From assembly GCF_964355755.1 (NCBI RefSeq), contig NC_092677.1, forward strand, positions 27,562,101 through 27,622,100: a stretch of DNA of 60,000 nucleotides, given 5' to 3'. Shown piece by piece: positions 23,182 through 36,068 of the stretch. Every line of letters begins with the position of its first letter. Position 1 is the stretch's first letter. Source of the stretch: Antedon mediterranea. Its lineage: Eukaryota; Echinodermata; Crinoidea; Comatulida; Antedonidae. The notes under the pieces were generated by a model. It was not told the DNA's origin. It was given only the letters and a program-made list of their open reading frames with translations, and made no database searches. The position numbers were made by a program, and so were the translations under genes.

Positions 23182-25807
23182 TTACAACAAGGAAATTTTT
23201 CCAAACCCCTTTAACGTTGCTCATTTACATACTAATTTTATTCTTCACTGTTTGTCTAAGATACATCACTCAAGGGAAATATTCTTCAATAAATTTGAAG
23301 GTCGCGAGTCAAGTTTCACATTAGTTATTAGTTTTTTTTTGGTTAGTTCACACTTAAGTCACTTTCTTAATTATCGTCTTACTCGTTTTATTGGTCATTA
23401 TTTCAAATATTGCCTTCTTAAAAGGTCAATATACTTTTTGGTCTTTAAGCTTAAGTATGTTGAACTTAGTAATTTACTTAATTTCAGATTATACATTCTA
23501 TGTTAATGAAGCGTTCACACTAGGCTAGGTTGGACTTGTTAAGTCTGAGCTTAAAAGCAGTTTTTAAGCTTAGTGCCGTAGGTTGCTGAAGCACCCTTTT
23601 ATGAAATGTTCAAACCCTTTTGAAATTAAACAAAATAGGATTTTATTGTTGATTATAATCTTGTATTGATTGAACACAATGGATACGCTAGTTAGCTAGG
23701 GTGTATACAAAGGGTCAAAAGGTTATAGTATAGGGTACTTTAAAGGCGTCTCACTGGGGATTGAATATAGCAGATGCTGTAGCCTACTATAGCCTAGCTC
23801 TACATACATGTATTGAGATCCATATCATGTCCCTTGTGAATGAGGATTATACATTATGGCCTGAATGTCATGTTTCAATACACCTAGGATTACAACAAGT
23901 ACAGTTTGAAGAGGACACGTCTTTAATTCCAATCATAATTAATTTGTATGACCTTATGACCTTATTTAATACCTTGGCACTTTCGATGAACCCTCCATTT
24001 ATTGGTTTATAAATAGTTTTAAATATGTCACTGAAATGTAAAAAACATTATGTCATGTTAAGGTCAGAACTTATTCCCTCTATAATAATTATGGTGTCTA
24101 AGTAAAACTCAGATCTAAATTTTCTAGACATAGAGTAGACTTGATGAAAACTTAGTTATTGTACTCGCATTTGCAGACCAAGATAAGTGAGCAATTTAAA
24201 TTTGAATCATGTGATATAATAAAAACATTCACCCACATTCTCAAAACTTATTTCTACCTCCTGGTATTAACATCAAGCCGCCCACTCTTTTTTAATTTGA
24301 TAAATTTAGAATTTTATAAATGATGATGAATTACCACAAGGCTTTACCATGTTAAAGTACATACTACATTAATATTGCATACCTATTTATTGTAATTATG
24401 CATTTTTACCAAATGTTTTAAAGAGGTTTTGTGTCTTTCCAATTATTAATGGAAGAATATTCAAACCAAGTTTGGATTAAAGTCTTTTTAATATTCTCTA
24501 GTTTTATGAAAATATATCGCCTTACGAATCTCTAAATTAAATATATAAAACATATAAAACAAAGGAAATCACAGAAACAGTGAGGATGAAAGAAAATTAA
24601 ATTGTTCACAATTTAGTTGAACCAGAATGAATATTGATTATGATTGTACTGTGGCTGATGCAATACAACAACTAATACACTAAATATCAAATAATCTAAA
24701 TAATTCTGAATTTACACATTTCTTTCAAATTGTACGGTATTGTGTACGAATTGTTTTATGAATCAATCTAAAAAAAAGTAACATTGTCCATTTTTACCAC
24801 AGTTTTATTACTTGAAACATTGTATTTTTTACTTGCATATTTTATTTTTAATGCCCTTTATGAGTCATGCATTTTAATTCCTAGCGCCAGATGTAAAGCC
24901 TGCTTGCATATACTAAGTAACAGATATTTTGATGCTTAAAAATTATCCACAAAAAAATAAATAATTCAGGGAGCATCTCAACATGTGTGTTGTAGCATAA
25001 ATTCTTGTTTAGCGATTTCGTCAAGATAATAATAATTGGATATTATTTCCTACTAGATCAGGTCAACTTGTTCATTTCTAATTTCATATGATGACTATGA
25101 TATCAAATATAATTTAAACCAGCAGAATTGATTAATATCAAAATATTGGAGAACAAAAACAACAATTTTAATTCTGATTTTGAAACCCAAACCAACCATT
25201 TCGATGTAGAATTTTCAAGAACATTATAACAACAATCAATTTTGCTGACTAATGAGTTGCGTTTCCATACTGTGAAGAGTAATTAATTAAAATTCTTATT
25301 TATTATTTTGTGGAGAGTAATTAATCCCTGAAACTGGTAGTGTCTGTATGACGACCAGCATCATATACCTTTTAACAAAAGAATAAATCAAGCAATTTGA
25401 GAAGTTTGATTACTTGACGTCATGTGTCATTATTTATTGCTATATTTAGAAATGATTGACATGCCTTCTGAATGCCAAAGGCCTCTTCAAAATTTCTTCT
25501 AAAAAACGCAGATTATATGGACTGCATTATCAATTATATTCTCAATGTAATCTACGATAAACTTGCCATATTGTTATAAAAAACATATTGTTCCATATTT
25601 GTAGTTTTTATCAATAATATGCTCACGATTCACGATGTGTTCAGTAGTATAGTCCTGGTATGAATTTGTTGAAAATTTAGAGGTGGGGTTGTGCTTGAAT
25701 TGAATTTATCAATTTATTGATCATTTACGTCCAAATTTACTTGTAGTTACTTCCACAATTAAAAAATTGATTATTTTGGAACTAGGAGGCCTACTAGAAA
25801 GCCTAAT

Positions 25808-28088
25808 TTAAGTAGTGGCTGTGTGTTACTTACAGTAGCTATGTTAATTAGTACAGTGAGGTAACCTCCCTCCTCGTCTTTTAAGTAGTGGCTGTGTGTT
25901 ACAGTAGCTATGTAAATTAGTACACTGGGGTAACCTCCCTCCTCGTCTTTTAAGTAGTGGCTGTGTGTTACAGTAGCTATGTAAATTAGTACACTGGGGT
26001 AACCTCCCTCCTCGTCTTTTAAGTAGTGGCTGTGTGTTACAGTAGCTATGTGAATTAGTACACTGGGGTAACCTCCCTCCTCGTCTTTTAAGTAGTGGCT
26101 GTGTGTTACAGTAGCTATGTGTATTAGTACACTGGGGTAACCTCCCTCCTCGTCTTTTAAGTAGTGGCTGTGTGTTACAGTAGCTATGTGAATTAGTACA
26201 CTGGGGTAACCTCCCTCCTCGTCTTTTAAGTAGTGGCTGTGTGTTACAGTAGCTATGTGAATTAGTACACGGGGTAACCTCCCTCCTCGTCTTTTAAGTA
26301 GTGGCTGTGTGTTACAGTAGCTATGTGAATTAGTACACTGGGGTAACCTCCCTCCTCGTCTTTTAAGTAGTGGCTGTGTGTTACAGTAGCTATGTGTATT
26401 AGTACACTGGGGTAACCTCCCTCCTCGTCTTTTAAGTAGTGGCTGTGTGTTACAGTAGCTATGTGAATTAGTACACTGGGGTAACCTCCCTCCTCGTCTT
26501 TTAAGTAGTGGCTGTGTGTTACAGTAGCTATGTGAATTAGTACACTGGGGTAACCTCCCTCCTCGTCTTTTAAGTAGTGGCTGTGTGTTACAGTAGCTAT
26601 GTGAATTAGTACACTGGGGTAACCTCCCTCCTCGTCTTTTAAGTAGTGGCTGTGTGTTACAGTAGCTATGTGAATTAGTACACTGGGGTAACCTCCCTCC
26701 TCGTCTTTTAAGTAGTGGCTGTGTGTTACAGTAGCTATGTGAATTAGTACACGGGGTAACCTCCCTCCTCGTCTTTTAAGTAGTGGCTGTGTGTTACAGT
26801 AGCTATGTAAATTAGTACACTGGGGTAACCTCCCTCCTCGTCTTTTAAGTAGTGGCTGTGTGTTACAGTAGCTATGTGAATTAGTACACTGGGGTAACCT
26901 CCCTCCTCGTCTTTTAAGTAGTGGCTGTGTGTTACAGTAGCTATGTGAATTAGTACACTGGGGTAACCTCCCTCCTCGTCTTTTAAGTAGTGGCTGTGTG
27001 TTACAGTAGCTATGTGAATTAGTACACTGGGGTAACCTCCCTCCTCGTCTTTTAAGTAGTGGCTGTGTGTTACAGTAGCTATGTGAATTAGTACACTGGG
27101 GTAACCTCCCTCCTCGTCTTTTAAGTAGTGGCTGTGTGTTACTGTAGCTATGTGAATTAGTACACTGGGGTAACCTCCCTCCTCGTCTTTTAAGTAGTGG
27201 CTGTGTGTTACAGTAGCTATGTGAATTAGTACACTGGGGTAACCTCCCTCCTCGTCTTTTAAGTAGTGGCTGTGTGTTACAGTAGCTATGTGAATTAGTA
27301 CACTGGGGTAACCTCCCTCCTCGTCTTTTAAGTAGTGGCTGTGTGTTACAGTAGCTATGTGAATTAGTACACGGGGTAACCTCCCTCCTCGTCTTTTAAG
27401 TAGTGGCTGTGTGTTACAGTAGCTATGTAAATTAGTACACTGGGGTAACCTCCCTCCTCGTCTTTTAAGTAGTGGCTGTGTGTTACAGTAGCTATGTAAA
27501 TTAGTACACTGGGGTAACCTCCCTCCTCGTCTTTTAAGTAGTGGCTGTGTGTTACAGTAGCTATGTGAATTAGTACACTGGGGTAACCTCCCTCCTCGTC
27601 TTTTAAGTAGTGGCTGTGTGTTACAGTAGCTATGTGTATTAGTACACTGGGGTAACCTCCCTCCTCGTCTTTTAAGTAGTGGCTGTGTGTTACAGTAGCT
27701 ATGTGAATTAGTACACTGGGGTAACCTCCCTCCTCATCTTTTAAGTAGTGGCTGTGTGTTACAGTAGCTATGTGAATTAGTACACTGGGGTAACCTCCCT
27801 CCTCGTCTTTTAAGTAGTGGCTGTGTGACTGTTACAGTAGCTATGTGAATTAGTACACTGGGGTAACCTCCCTCCTCATCTTTTAAGTAGTGGCTGTGTG
27901 TTACAGTAGCTATGTGAATTAGTACACTGGGGTAACCTCCCTCCTCATCTTTTAAGTAGTGGCTGTGTGTTACAGTAGCTATGTGAATTAGTACACTGGG
28001 GTAACCTCCCTCCTCGTCTTTTAAGTAGTGGCTGTGTGTTACAGTAGCTATGTGAATTAGTACACTGGGGTAACCTCCCTCCTCGTCT
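25808..28088. repeat. 69-bp minisatellite, 33 copies
   Basis: A head-to-tail array whose unit runs AAGTAGTGGCTGTGTGTTAC, AGTAGCTATGTGAATTAGTA, CACTGGGGTAACCTCCCTCC, TCGTCTTTT. Most units are 69 bp; copies 7, 14 and 23 have a 1-bp deletion (ACACGGGG), and copy 30 has a short insertion. Units differ at the GTGAATT/GTAAATT/GTGTATT position, and the order of these variants recurs in blocks, which indicates duplication of multi-unit segments. Reverse-strand frames across it are by-products. It is tandem without unique spacers, so it is not a CRISPR array. Confidence 0.96.
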
Positions 28089-30323
28089 CGAAAGATGTAC
28101 TATTGTAGGTTCACATTCATCAGCATTTTGTGTACACTGGACATACAGTTTATAGTCTTTACCTGAGAAGACTATAATCTCCATGATGTTTTTACAATTT
28201 AAGTATACCCGTGCTTTGTAAAGTCTTTGTCACAGTTTATACTTAAAGATTGACAAATATATTGGACATAAATATTAAGCAGATGCTTGAATAGAAAGCT
28301 GTGCTGTAAATATTTATAAGCATGGGTCAAATAATTTGGACTGGCCTGTATTTATAATTGGATAATAAATTTGCACATGTTGCAAAACTGATAAACATAT
28401 TACTCACCATGATAAATGGTGATCATTTCTAAAAACGGAACAACTTATTTTGTAAATTTCTGTATAATTCATAAATAAAGATTCATTCCTCCAAATCCAG
28501 ATTCCATATTTTGAAATAGCAAATATATAAATAGCGCCCTCAGTTGTTCACATCCACACCATAATTTTTCCATTATGCTTTGGATTAAGAATTCTTCCTC
28601 AACAAACATCTACGGATAGAAAAAATTATTATTTGTTTTATATGATTTAGCAAAAGTTGTGATAGATCATGTATAAAATCTAATAAGCCAAATCAGCAAG
28701 CAATTTGCTAGCTTTGAAATGTTCAACTACCAATTAATAATATTAATAATGGATACTGTAGTAGTAGCTATGGATGGTGAATTTTGAGCTGTGATTTTAA
28801 TTCTGTTAATATAGTTTTATCATTATAAGCTAACAATGAACCATACATTCATTAAACGTTCTCTAAATTAGCATTATTTCCAATTTCATCGATTAATACA
28901 GTAAATACTGTACGTTCTCCCAAATGAATGCCTCTTTTACATCTGGGAGCTAACAGATAATTTACTAATAACTCGCTTTCTCTAGATATATTTTCCTTAT
29001 ATGGGTATGAATTATATTTTGTGTTGCATATATTCATTTTTTTGTTTTATACATGGGATTTTTTTTGGGATTTTAGCAAATATTTATTTCCAGTTCAAGT
29101 GAATAAACACAACAATTAAAATTATACGTAAAGATCTATGTTTTGCAGACATAAAAAAAACATGGCTTTGATGAAAATTTTTTTCAATACAGTAAATATG
29201 CATCTGTTTTCAGTGTTTTAAAGTTTTTTTTTGTATTAAAAAAGAATTTTTTCCAACATGATCCCTAATTTAGTTGTTTTGTAAAGGCAGGATATAAGGG
29301 ACCATCTGAGAAATTCTTGCAAGATCTAAATGATAACAAATTAAACATGAATAATATTTTCAGAGATGTAGAATTAGAGAAAGTCAATATTGACTGTATT
29401 ATTGAAGATTAATGAGGGAGTATAAATGGATAATAAAAACAAGATTATGTTTATTCATTGGATTGCAAAAGAAACTGCGTCAATTTTCATGAACAAATGA
29501 AACTGCGAAATGAAATAACAGATCATTAGACGCAGATAAATGCACCAAAAAAATAAATTAAACCACGTCTTCTTCAATTCTTTGAGTGTCTGTTTCTTCT
29601 TTGATTCACACAAAGAAATAATCTTCACATTTCAGTAACAATCTATTAATGAATTCTACAAATAATTAACATGCGTCAACTATTTTTGCAATAAGAAATC
29701 ATTTTATGTTGCCTTTGTTATTTTATTGGAAGACATGATGACATGAAGAAATGTCTAGAGGCTTGTCGTACTAGCATTCGTAGATGTAAAGACCTCATTG
29801 AGATTATCATATTCCTTCACTGTGACTAATTAATGCTCATTTCCCTCTGGTAAAGTTTATTCAGATCTCTGCTTCATGTTTCAATAGAACTAACGCACGA
29901 CTTTGTCATACGCATGACAAACGTCGTATGTTGAAAATGCGCACTGAAACAGATTATGCCATTAAAACATGATGAAAAATAGCTGCTAACATAAGTAATG
30001 AATGTTTTATTATTAACATGGACATCTTTTTAGCAATTTTGAAGTAGAGACTTAGACACAGTATTTCACAAGTATCCTTGTGTCATTCATAAACCATACA
30101 CTACGTTATCTCATGATATTGCGATCATCATCCGCCATATTTTGTAATGTTAGTGTAGCTCTATTTCCTTTTATTTTTGTCCATATAATAATCTTACTTT
30201 TTTGTATTATAAAATGTTATCATAAGAAAAATTAACGCTATACTTTTTTTTGTATTTTAAGCTGTATCTGCTCCATCATCATTGTATAGTATACTGTATC
30301 TACTAGTAAAAAACATAGATGTA

Positions 30324-30840
30324 TGGAACGCCGTTTACGCAACATTTCGATGATATGAATTTTATTACCCTCGTCTCCTTTCCACGCTGGCTTTACAGAG
30401 AATCCTAACAGACCTGGGTTCGGAAATATGTATTCCAATGTTCCAGGTCTGTTAGGATTCTCTGTAAAGGATCCATATTGATGACAGGGTGGAAAGGAGA
30501 TGAGGGTACCCAGGCTTAGGCCTAAGAGGTTGGAAAAAAATTGCGAGCGGGAATGACATACGCCGCCAATAGTTTGACTTTTCAATTCAATTCAAACATT
30601 TCATTCAGAACATTTCGTTCAAAACATTTCATTCAAAACATTTCATTCAATTCATTCAATTCAAAACATTTTATTCAAAACATTTCATTCAAAACATTTC
30701 ATTCAAAACATTCAATTCAAAGCATTCAATTCAAAACATTTCATTCATATATCGCGCCATTCAATTCATATCGATGCATTTCATTCACATAACGCGTCAT
30801 AAAATTCATATCATCGAAATGTTGCGTAAACGGCGTTCCA
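30324..30840. mobile_element. 517-bp element with perfect 42-bp terminal inverted repeats and nested hairpin
   Basis: 30324-30365 (starting TGGAACGCCGTTTACGCAAC) is the exact reverse complement of 30799-30840, with TA on each side. Inside lies a second, nested inverted repeat (about 30363-30508) whose arms include CTCCTTTCCAC/GTGGAAAGGAG and AGAATCCTAACAGACCTGG/CCAGGTCTGTTAGGATTCT. After this comes an array of ACATTTCATTCAAA-type units. No coding capacity is seen; open frames at 30238-30585 and 30541-30792 are by-products. The perfect ends suggest recent insertion. Confidence 0.85.
30578..30745. repeat. Degenerate short tandem repeat (AACATTTCATTCAA units)
   Basis: About ten imperfect copies of CATTTCATTCAAAA and shorter ATTCAATTC derivatives lie inside the 517-bp inverted-repeat element. 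Such internal arrays are seen in some MITE families. Confidence 0.8.
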
Positions 30841-31511
30841 TATAGATGCTTATTTTAAGTAAATTCAGTTTGTCAAGGTGTTGTTAATGATAATAAATCC
30901 CACAAGACTAGGAATATAACAACTGTACTAGTGATTTATGGTTTATCTGTCATACTTTGAAACATTGCCAATTGTGGTTTTCCCTGACTTTCTTAGAATT
31001 TAAAGGGGTTTCACCGAAGTAAAAATGATGAAATTAATTTTTTTTTTTGTAGTCTTATTTTATTGTCTGTGTGGGCGATGTGGGGATTTTTTGTCTTCTT
31101 TTTAAAACTTAAGTATAATGTACTATAAATGTTTTCACTTTTCTTGTATAAACTGTATCACATGTTTAAAATTATAGTTTAAAACAGAATTTTGCAAGTT
31201 CAGAATAATTATAGCTTGGTGATTCGCAGTACTGCATAATGTGTTTACTGATAATCATCATCATAAGAAAATTCTGTAATTATACATTGTCATATATAAA
31301 TCACATGTGATACGTGTATCTAAGGCCATAAGCCAACCCCTATAACATAAATGCAGGTACCACATGCTATACATGTGACACTGTTACAAGACTTGACTAT
31401 GATACTGAACAATAATACTATTCGTAGAATACAGTTCTGAGAATTATGTGATAACGTTGTGTTTATATTATGATATTAAAGCGTTACATAATTTGTTTTC
31501 GTTTTCATCAG

Positions 31512-31721
31512 ATTCAACGTCCAAACACTTTGCAGCAGTAAGTGTACAAACTCAATCTAAGAACCAAGTATCGTCCAACACCAGTGTAAGTTCAAAGAAA
31601 GCCAACAAGAGAAACGAGAGGGGGGAAACCCCGCTACATTTAGCAGCCATCAAGGGCGATGTTGAAATGACCAAAACCTTAATCAAACAAGGTGCTGAAG
31701 TTAATGTACAAGATTTTGCAA
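31512..31721 (+). CDS. ANKRD11/12: ANKRD11/12-like coding exon 4 (residues 96-165): linker and ankyrin repeat 1
   Basis: Acceptor CATCAG, donor GCAA|GTAAGA, 210 nt, phase 1 in and out. A Ser/Gln/Thr-rich linker (96-126) leads into NKRNERGETPLHLAAIKGD (127-145) and TLIKQGAEVNVQDFA (151-165). TPLHLAA and the GAEVN turn are standard ankyrin signatures, and the NKRNERGET entry is specific to ANKRD11/12-type proteins. The exon stops just after the repeat's DFA, so the next repeat starts across the intron. Confidence 0.96.
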
Positions 31722-34700
31722 GTAAGAACATGTATTTAACACTCAATCTATTGGTTAATCATACACACAGTGACTGCTTCATCAACTTTTAAACAAAATA
31801 TCATATGTTATTGCAGTAAGAAATCATAGTTACTGCAGTAATTTAATTTGTCAATAATTAATAAATAGTGCTTTGTGTTTCTTTTACGTTTAAAGCATCC
31901 TCTATGCACTGAATGAATAGCCCAATGCAATTTACATGCATAGTTTTCATAAATATTCTCCGCTGTGTTTTTTCGTCTTTCCCATTCCTAAAACTGTTTT
32001 GAAAGGAGATGGGATTATTCAAGGACTAGGGAGCTTATTCATGGACTAGGGGGCTTATTCCTAAGTATATCATAATATTATTCCATGTTCAGAAAATTTG
32101 CAGATGCTCATCTTGAAATTTTGTTTCGAATTTAAATTTTTAAACCCTTCAATTTCCAAAGCCTTAGATCGCACAAATTGAGTAATACACACAGGACCGA
32201 CATCACATAGTCTTTTCTTAAGGATGAGTTACATTAATCAGAATAAAGATTTTTACAAGTTTGTTCACTGTAAAACTAATAAATCTTTTTAGATGGAACA
32301 AATCCTAAATAACTCTTATACCGACATTGTAACATCCATTTTGAAGAACGAGATTACATGAATCAAATTGTAGTATCACAACAAAATAATGTTGAACCAG
32401 TTTAGGACATTTTCAGTGAAAATGCAATCAATTATAATTGCATTATCTGCATCAGAGCAGGATTTAGCTCTCAGACATGTTATTGTCTAAGTGAGTTCAT
32501 TGACCCCCCTTTATATAATATGCCATATTACTATGTTATCATTAGAAACACATGAGTATACATGATGAGGTATTTGGCATCATCTCTTTGTTTTTCTACT
32601 CTTAATTTATTCAATATGGTCAACGATGATCTTTATAACTTGTGTTTTTCAATGATTTTGTGCTTTTAAATAATCTAAATATAGGATTCATAACCAACCA
32701 ATAGGAATACATTAATGTACACATATTTTGTAAAATATAATGGCGTATTCGTTTCGTAATTTGCTTTTTCAATTGAATAGTAAACTAATTAACATTAATT
32801 TAAATGCAAACTTGTTCGTTTTATACTAACTCAACAGAAAAACTATACCCAATGTTAGACTAGAGTCCCACTGGAATATGGCAAATAATACACTATTTGC
32901 AATTACAATCAGAAAACGAAACAAAACCACTTCTATTTGAAAAATAATTCTATTTGAACAATGTTTCATAAAACTGTTTTTTGTTGTCATATTTTGCAAT
33001 GGGCTGGCTATCAATACCACAATCAGATTTACTTCACAGCTTGATGTGACCCCTGCTAATGACCTCTAGTAATGCTGCCACCAACCTTGAACTATGTATC
33101 TTGATTGATCCACAAATATGTGCATGATTGTCATAACCATGGCAACTAGGCTTAGTTTAATGTCTGAATGTGTTGATTGAAGTGTGTATGGTATACCGGT
33201 AATCAGATCTTGTGTTGCTTAGTTCAATATGGCTTCAACTGTCTTCTAATCAGATCTATGCAACTACATTTACCCTTCCCAAAACATGGATAACAAAGTT
33301 CATTCATTTCAAGTCATTGAATCGGCATAGGTTTAGAAAAGTCTCAGTAGTTCTAATTTTGTAATCTAAGACTTTTGATTAATATCATAGCCCAAATTAT
33401 TACCTTTAAAATGTTGATCTCCTTTATCACATTACTGTAGTATAATAGTTTAATTCTACATTGATTATAATATTGGATGTGATATTTGTATGTCTCAACT
33501 AAGACGGCAAATGTATTTTACCTAGCCATGTGTACTAGATTTTTTTTTAGTTCATGGCCTTATTTAGCAAAAAAAAAAATGTTTAAATGTTATATGCTCT
33601 TTCCTATATTTTAACAGGAAGAATTTACAGTCTTGTTTTTTTGTTGCAAGCTTAAGCTTGTCTGCTAAAACTAATAGAATAGTAAAATATGGAAAATAAC
33701 ATTTAATAAGTGGTTGAAAACTTTAGGGAAAAACTGCAATGTGTTAGCATAGCTGCTCCATACTGCACAAACCAACAAGGAACTCATCAACCATGAATCT
33801 TGAGAACGTATAATCAGCAATTTTTCATAGTCTGAACAAAAAAATATTCTTTTTTACTAAAGTTACACTAACTGCTGTAGTTTTTTAAAGACTCATTTTT
33901 TTCCCTGCTCTTTTTAAAGAAAGATGTGTTTTATATCTGGTTCTTTTATTTCAATCTCCATTGAGATCCAACCACTGGTACTCACAGTACTATCACTGTT
34001 TTACCCTATAATTTGCCTTTGCATTTTGTTTTGATATTATTAATTATTATGCGCAAGCTCACAAAAGACATCATTTGGTGATAAATATAAAATTTAGAAA
34101 TTTAATACACAGCTTCAAGCTGAGAGTGTAATTAAATGCAAATGAAAATCTCTCTACAAAGAACTACAGTACTTGAATTAAAATGCTACAAACTGAATGA
34201 AATCCAGTTTAATAAAGTATGGAAAGCCAAATCTGCCAAAATACAGAATTAAAAATGCTTTCTTTTTTGTAATAAATGTGATCTTGTCATCAGTATCAAC
34301 ATTTTTAAGGACACATTTTACCTACCTACAATTTGGGGAATATTATGGGATGAGATTTGCATTAAAAATTGTATTTACTTTATAAGAAGTCTGATCTGAA
34401 TTTGTTATAAATTAGGATTTACGTAGGACTTGGTCATCTCATACAGATAGAAAAACAAGTATGACTTTTGTTTTTTAGCTGAAAAACACTCTAAACCACC
34501 CAGAAATAATGATGTAAAGTAATTTTCTCTTCCTATTACTTGTTAATAAAGGATAGAAACATTTATTAAAGCCTTTCTCTGTTCCTATTGGCTTACTTGT
34601 AATGTGAATAGATTATGTCAGCAGTAACACTACAGCAACAGACTACCGTAATAACATACAACTATCCTTGGAGAGTTTATCTCTCATGTATTCAACCATA

Positions 34701-34984
34701 CAGAGTATATTGTTGTAGATAAACAACATTGGATATGCAGAACACATCAATAATTTATTACTATACAGTTAGTAGTAATTTATCATAAATGTTATTGAAA
34801 TGAAATGAGCTTTGTTGCTTTTAGTTTATACTCTGTGTTGATTTATGAAATGTAAATATTAGTTTCGCAATTATGGTTTCCTACAGTACAGAAATTCAAT
34901 TTTGCTGAGCTGTTAATTAATTCCAAATGAAACTAAAGATCTCATGGTAGAATAAATATTTATGGTTATGTAAATTATAGATAA

Positions 34985-35093
34985 AGCTCTGTCTACTATA
35001 TCAAACTATTTTGGAAAAAAAAATGTGATAAGTATGTTCAAATATGGTAATGATATGACCAAATATGGTAGTGATATGACATCATCATGTCCA
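34985..35093 (+). mobile_element. TWA-target MITE, family A copy 5 (3' truncated)
   Basis: The left end AGCTCTGTCTACTATATCAA is preceded by TAA. Interior ATATGGTAATGATATGACC and GATATGACATCATCATGTCC follow, and then homology to the family stops near 35093. The right inverted repeat is missing. Confidence 0.75.
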
Positions 35094-35858
35094 GTTGCTT
35101 GAAATTACCAACATCACAATACATTCCAGTCTATCTATTATTATTTTATAATTGCTGAAAAGATTAGAGTTAGTAAAATGATTGACACATGTTGTCAAAA
35201 TATTACTGATAATTACTATGTTTGGTAAATGCGCAGATTAAATATTATATAACTGATGTTAGAGTGCCCCATTGCATCATCATAAACAGTACTGTATCTG
35301 AATCTTTAACAAAATATTTTTACAAAATTATAGATACGGTACCCCACAAAAATGAGTGCAGTTGGCATATGACCATTATTAGTATTTTGCACCACCTCCA
35401 ATTTTAGTGGTATTTATTAACAATACATTATGACTAATGTTCTTTGTATTTGAGTTTCTTTATTAAGCAGCAATGATGGCATTGTATTATATAGAGACAC
35501 ACCTAAAGTTGACCACTTTCTGTCTTTAACCAAGAATCCAGTGGCATGGGGTGTTGTGGTTAAGATATCAAATAGTTTTAAATTTCCTATGACCTATTGC
35601 AGCATATTGCTACCATGCTATTATGAAGCTGTGGTAACCTCAGAGGTCACTGGTTTTGAATAAACAGGAAAAGTATTGTCATATGAAAGTGACAAATGAA
35701 ATGACGCCATTGTCACTTGGGTTTATCCAGGTGCTATGAAAATGACAAATAGATAATATATAGATAGAGATAATTAATAGATCTACTTATTAAGCACTAT
35801 GTAAGGAGTGACGGTAGGTCATGGAATTATGAGATTAAAGTTATGTTTTTCTCTATTT

Positions 35859-36068
35859 GAGTTAACTTGCTATTTATCGGAGTTAACTTGCTGTCTTTCA
35901 GAGTTAACTTGTTTTCTATTGGAGTTAACTTGCTGTCTATCAGAGTTAACTTGTTTTCTATTGGAGTTAACTTGCTGTCTATCAGAGTTAACTTGTTTTC
36001 TATTGGAGTTAACTTGCTGTCTATCGGAGTTAACTTTTTTTCTATTGAAGTTAACTTGCTGTCTATCA
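35859..36068. repeat. 21-bp minisatellite with 42-bp higher-order period (10 units)
   Basis: Units start GAGTTAACTTG and mostly alternate between CTGTCTATC and TTTTCTATT types, giving a 42-bp double unit. Each unit carries the palindrome GTTAAC, with one eroded final unit. The period is a multiple of three, so four overlapping open frames cross it on both strands; none is a plausible gene. Confidence 0.93.

Larger units (their letters stand above)
22973..31511 (+). other. Intron 3 (8.5 kb)
   Basis: GTAAGT donor; acceptor TTTTCATCAG. It holds family A copy 4 (23039-23181), the 69-bp minisatellite (25808-28088) and a 517-bp element with 42-bp inverted repeats (30324-30840). The remaining AT-rich sequence shows no supported exon; the open frames at 23252-23506 and 23761-24012 lack family resemblance and splice context. 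Confidence 0.8.

Noticed and set aside
25808-28088. CRISPR-like periodic array
   Set aside because: The units are contiguous with no unique spacers, and the setting is an animal intron; it is a minisatellite.
31448-31792. Single-exon 114-residue protein with an ankyrin motif
   Set aside because: Only 31512-31721 is exon; the frame outside it is intron sequence that happens to be open.
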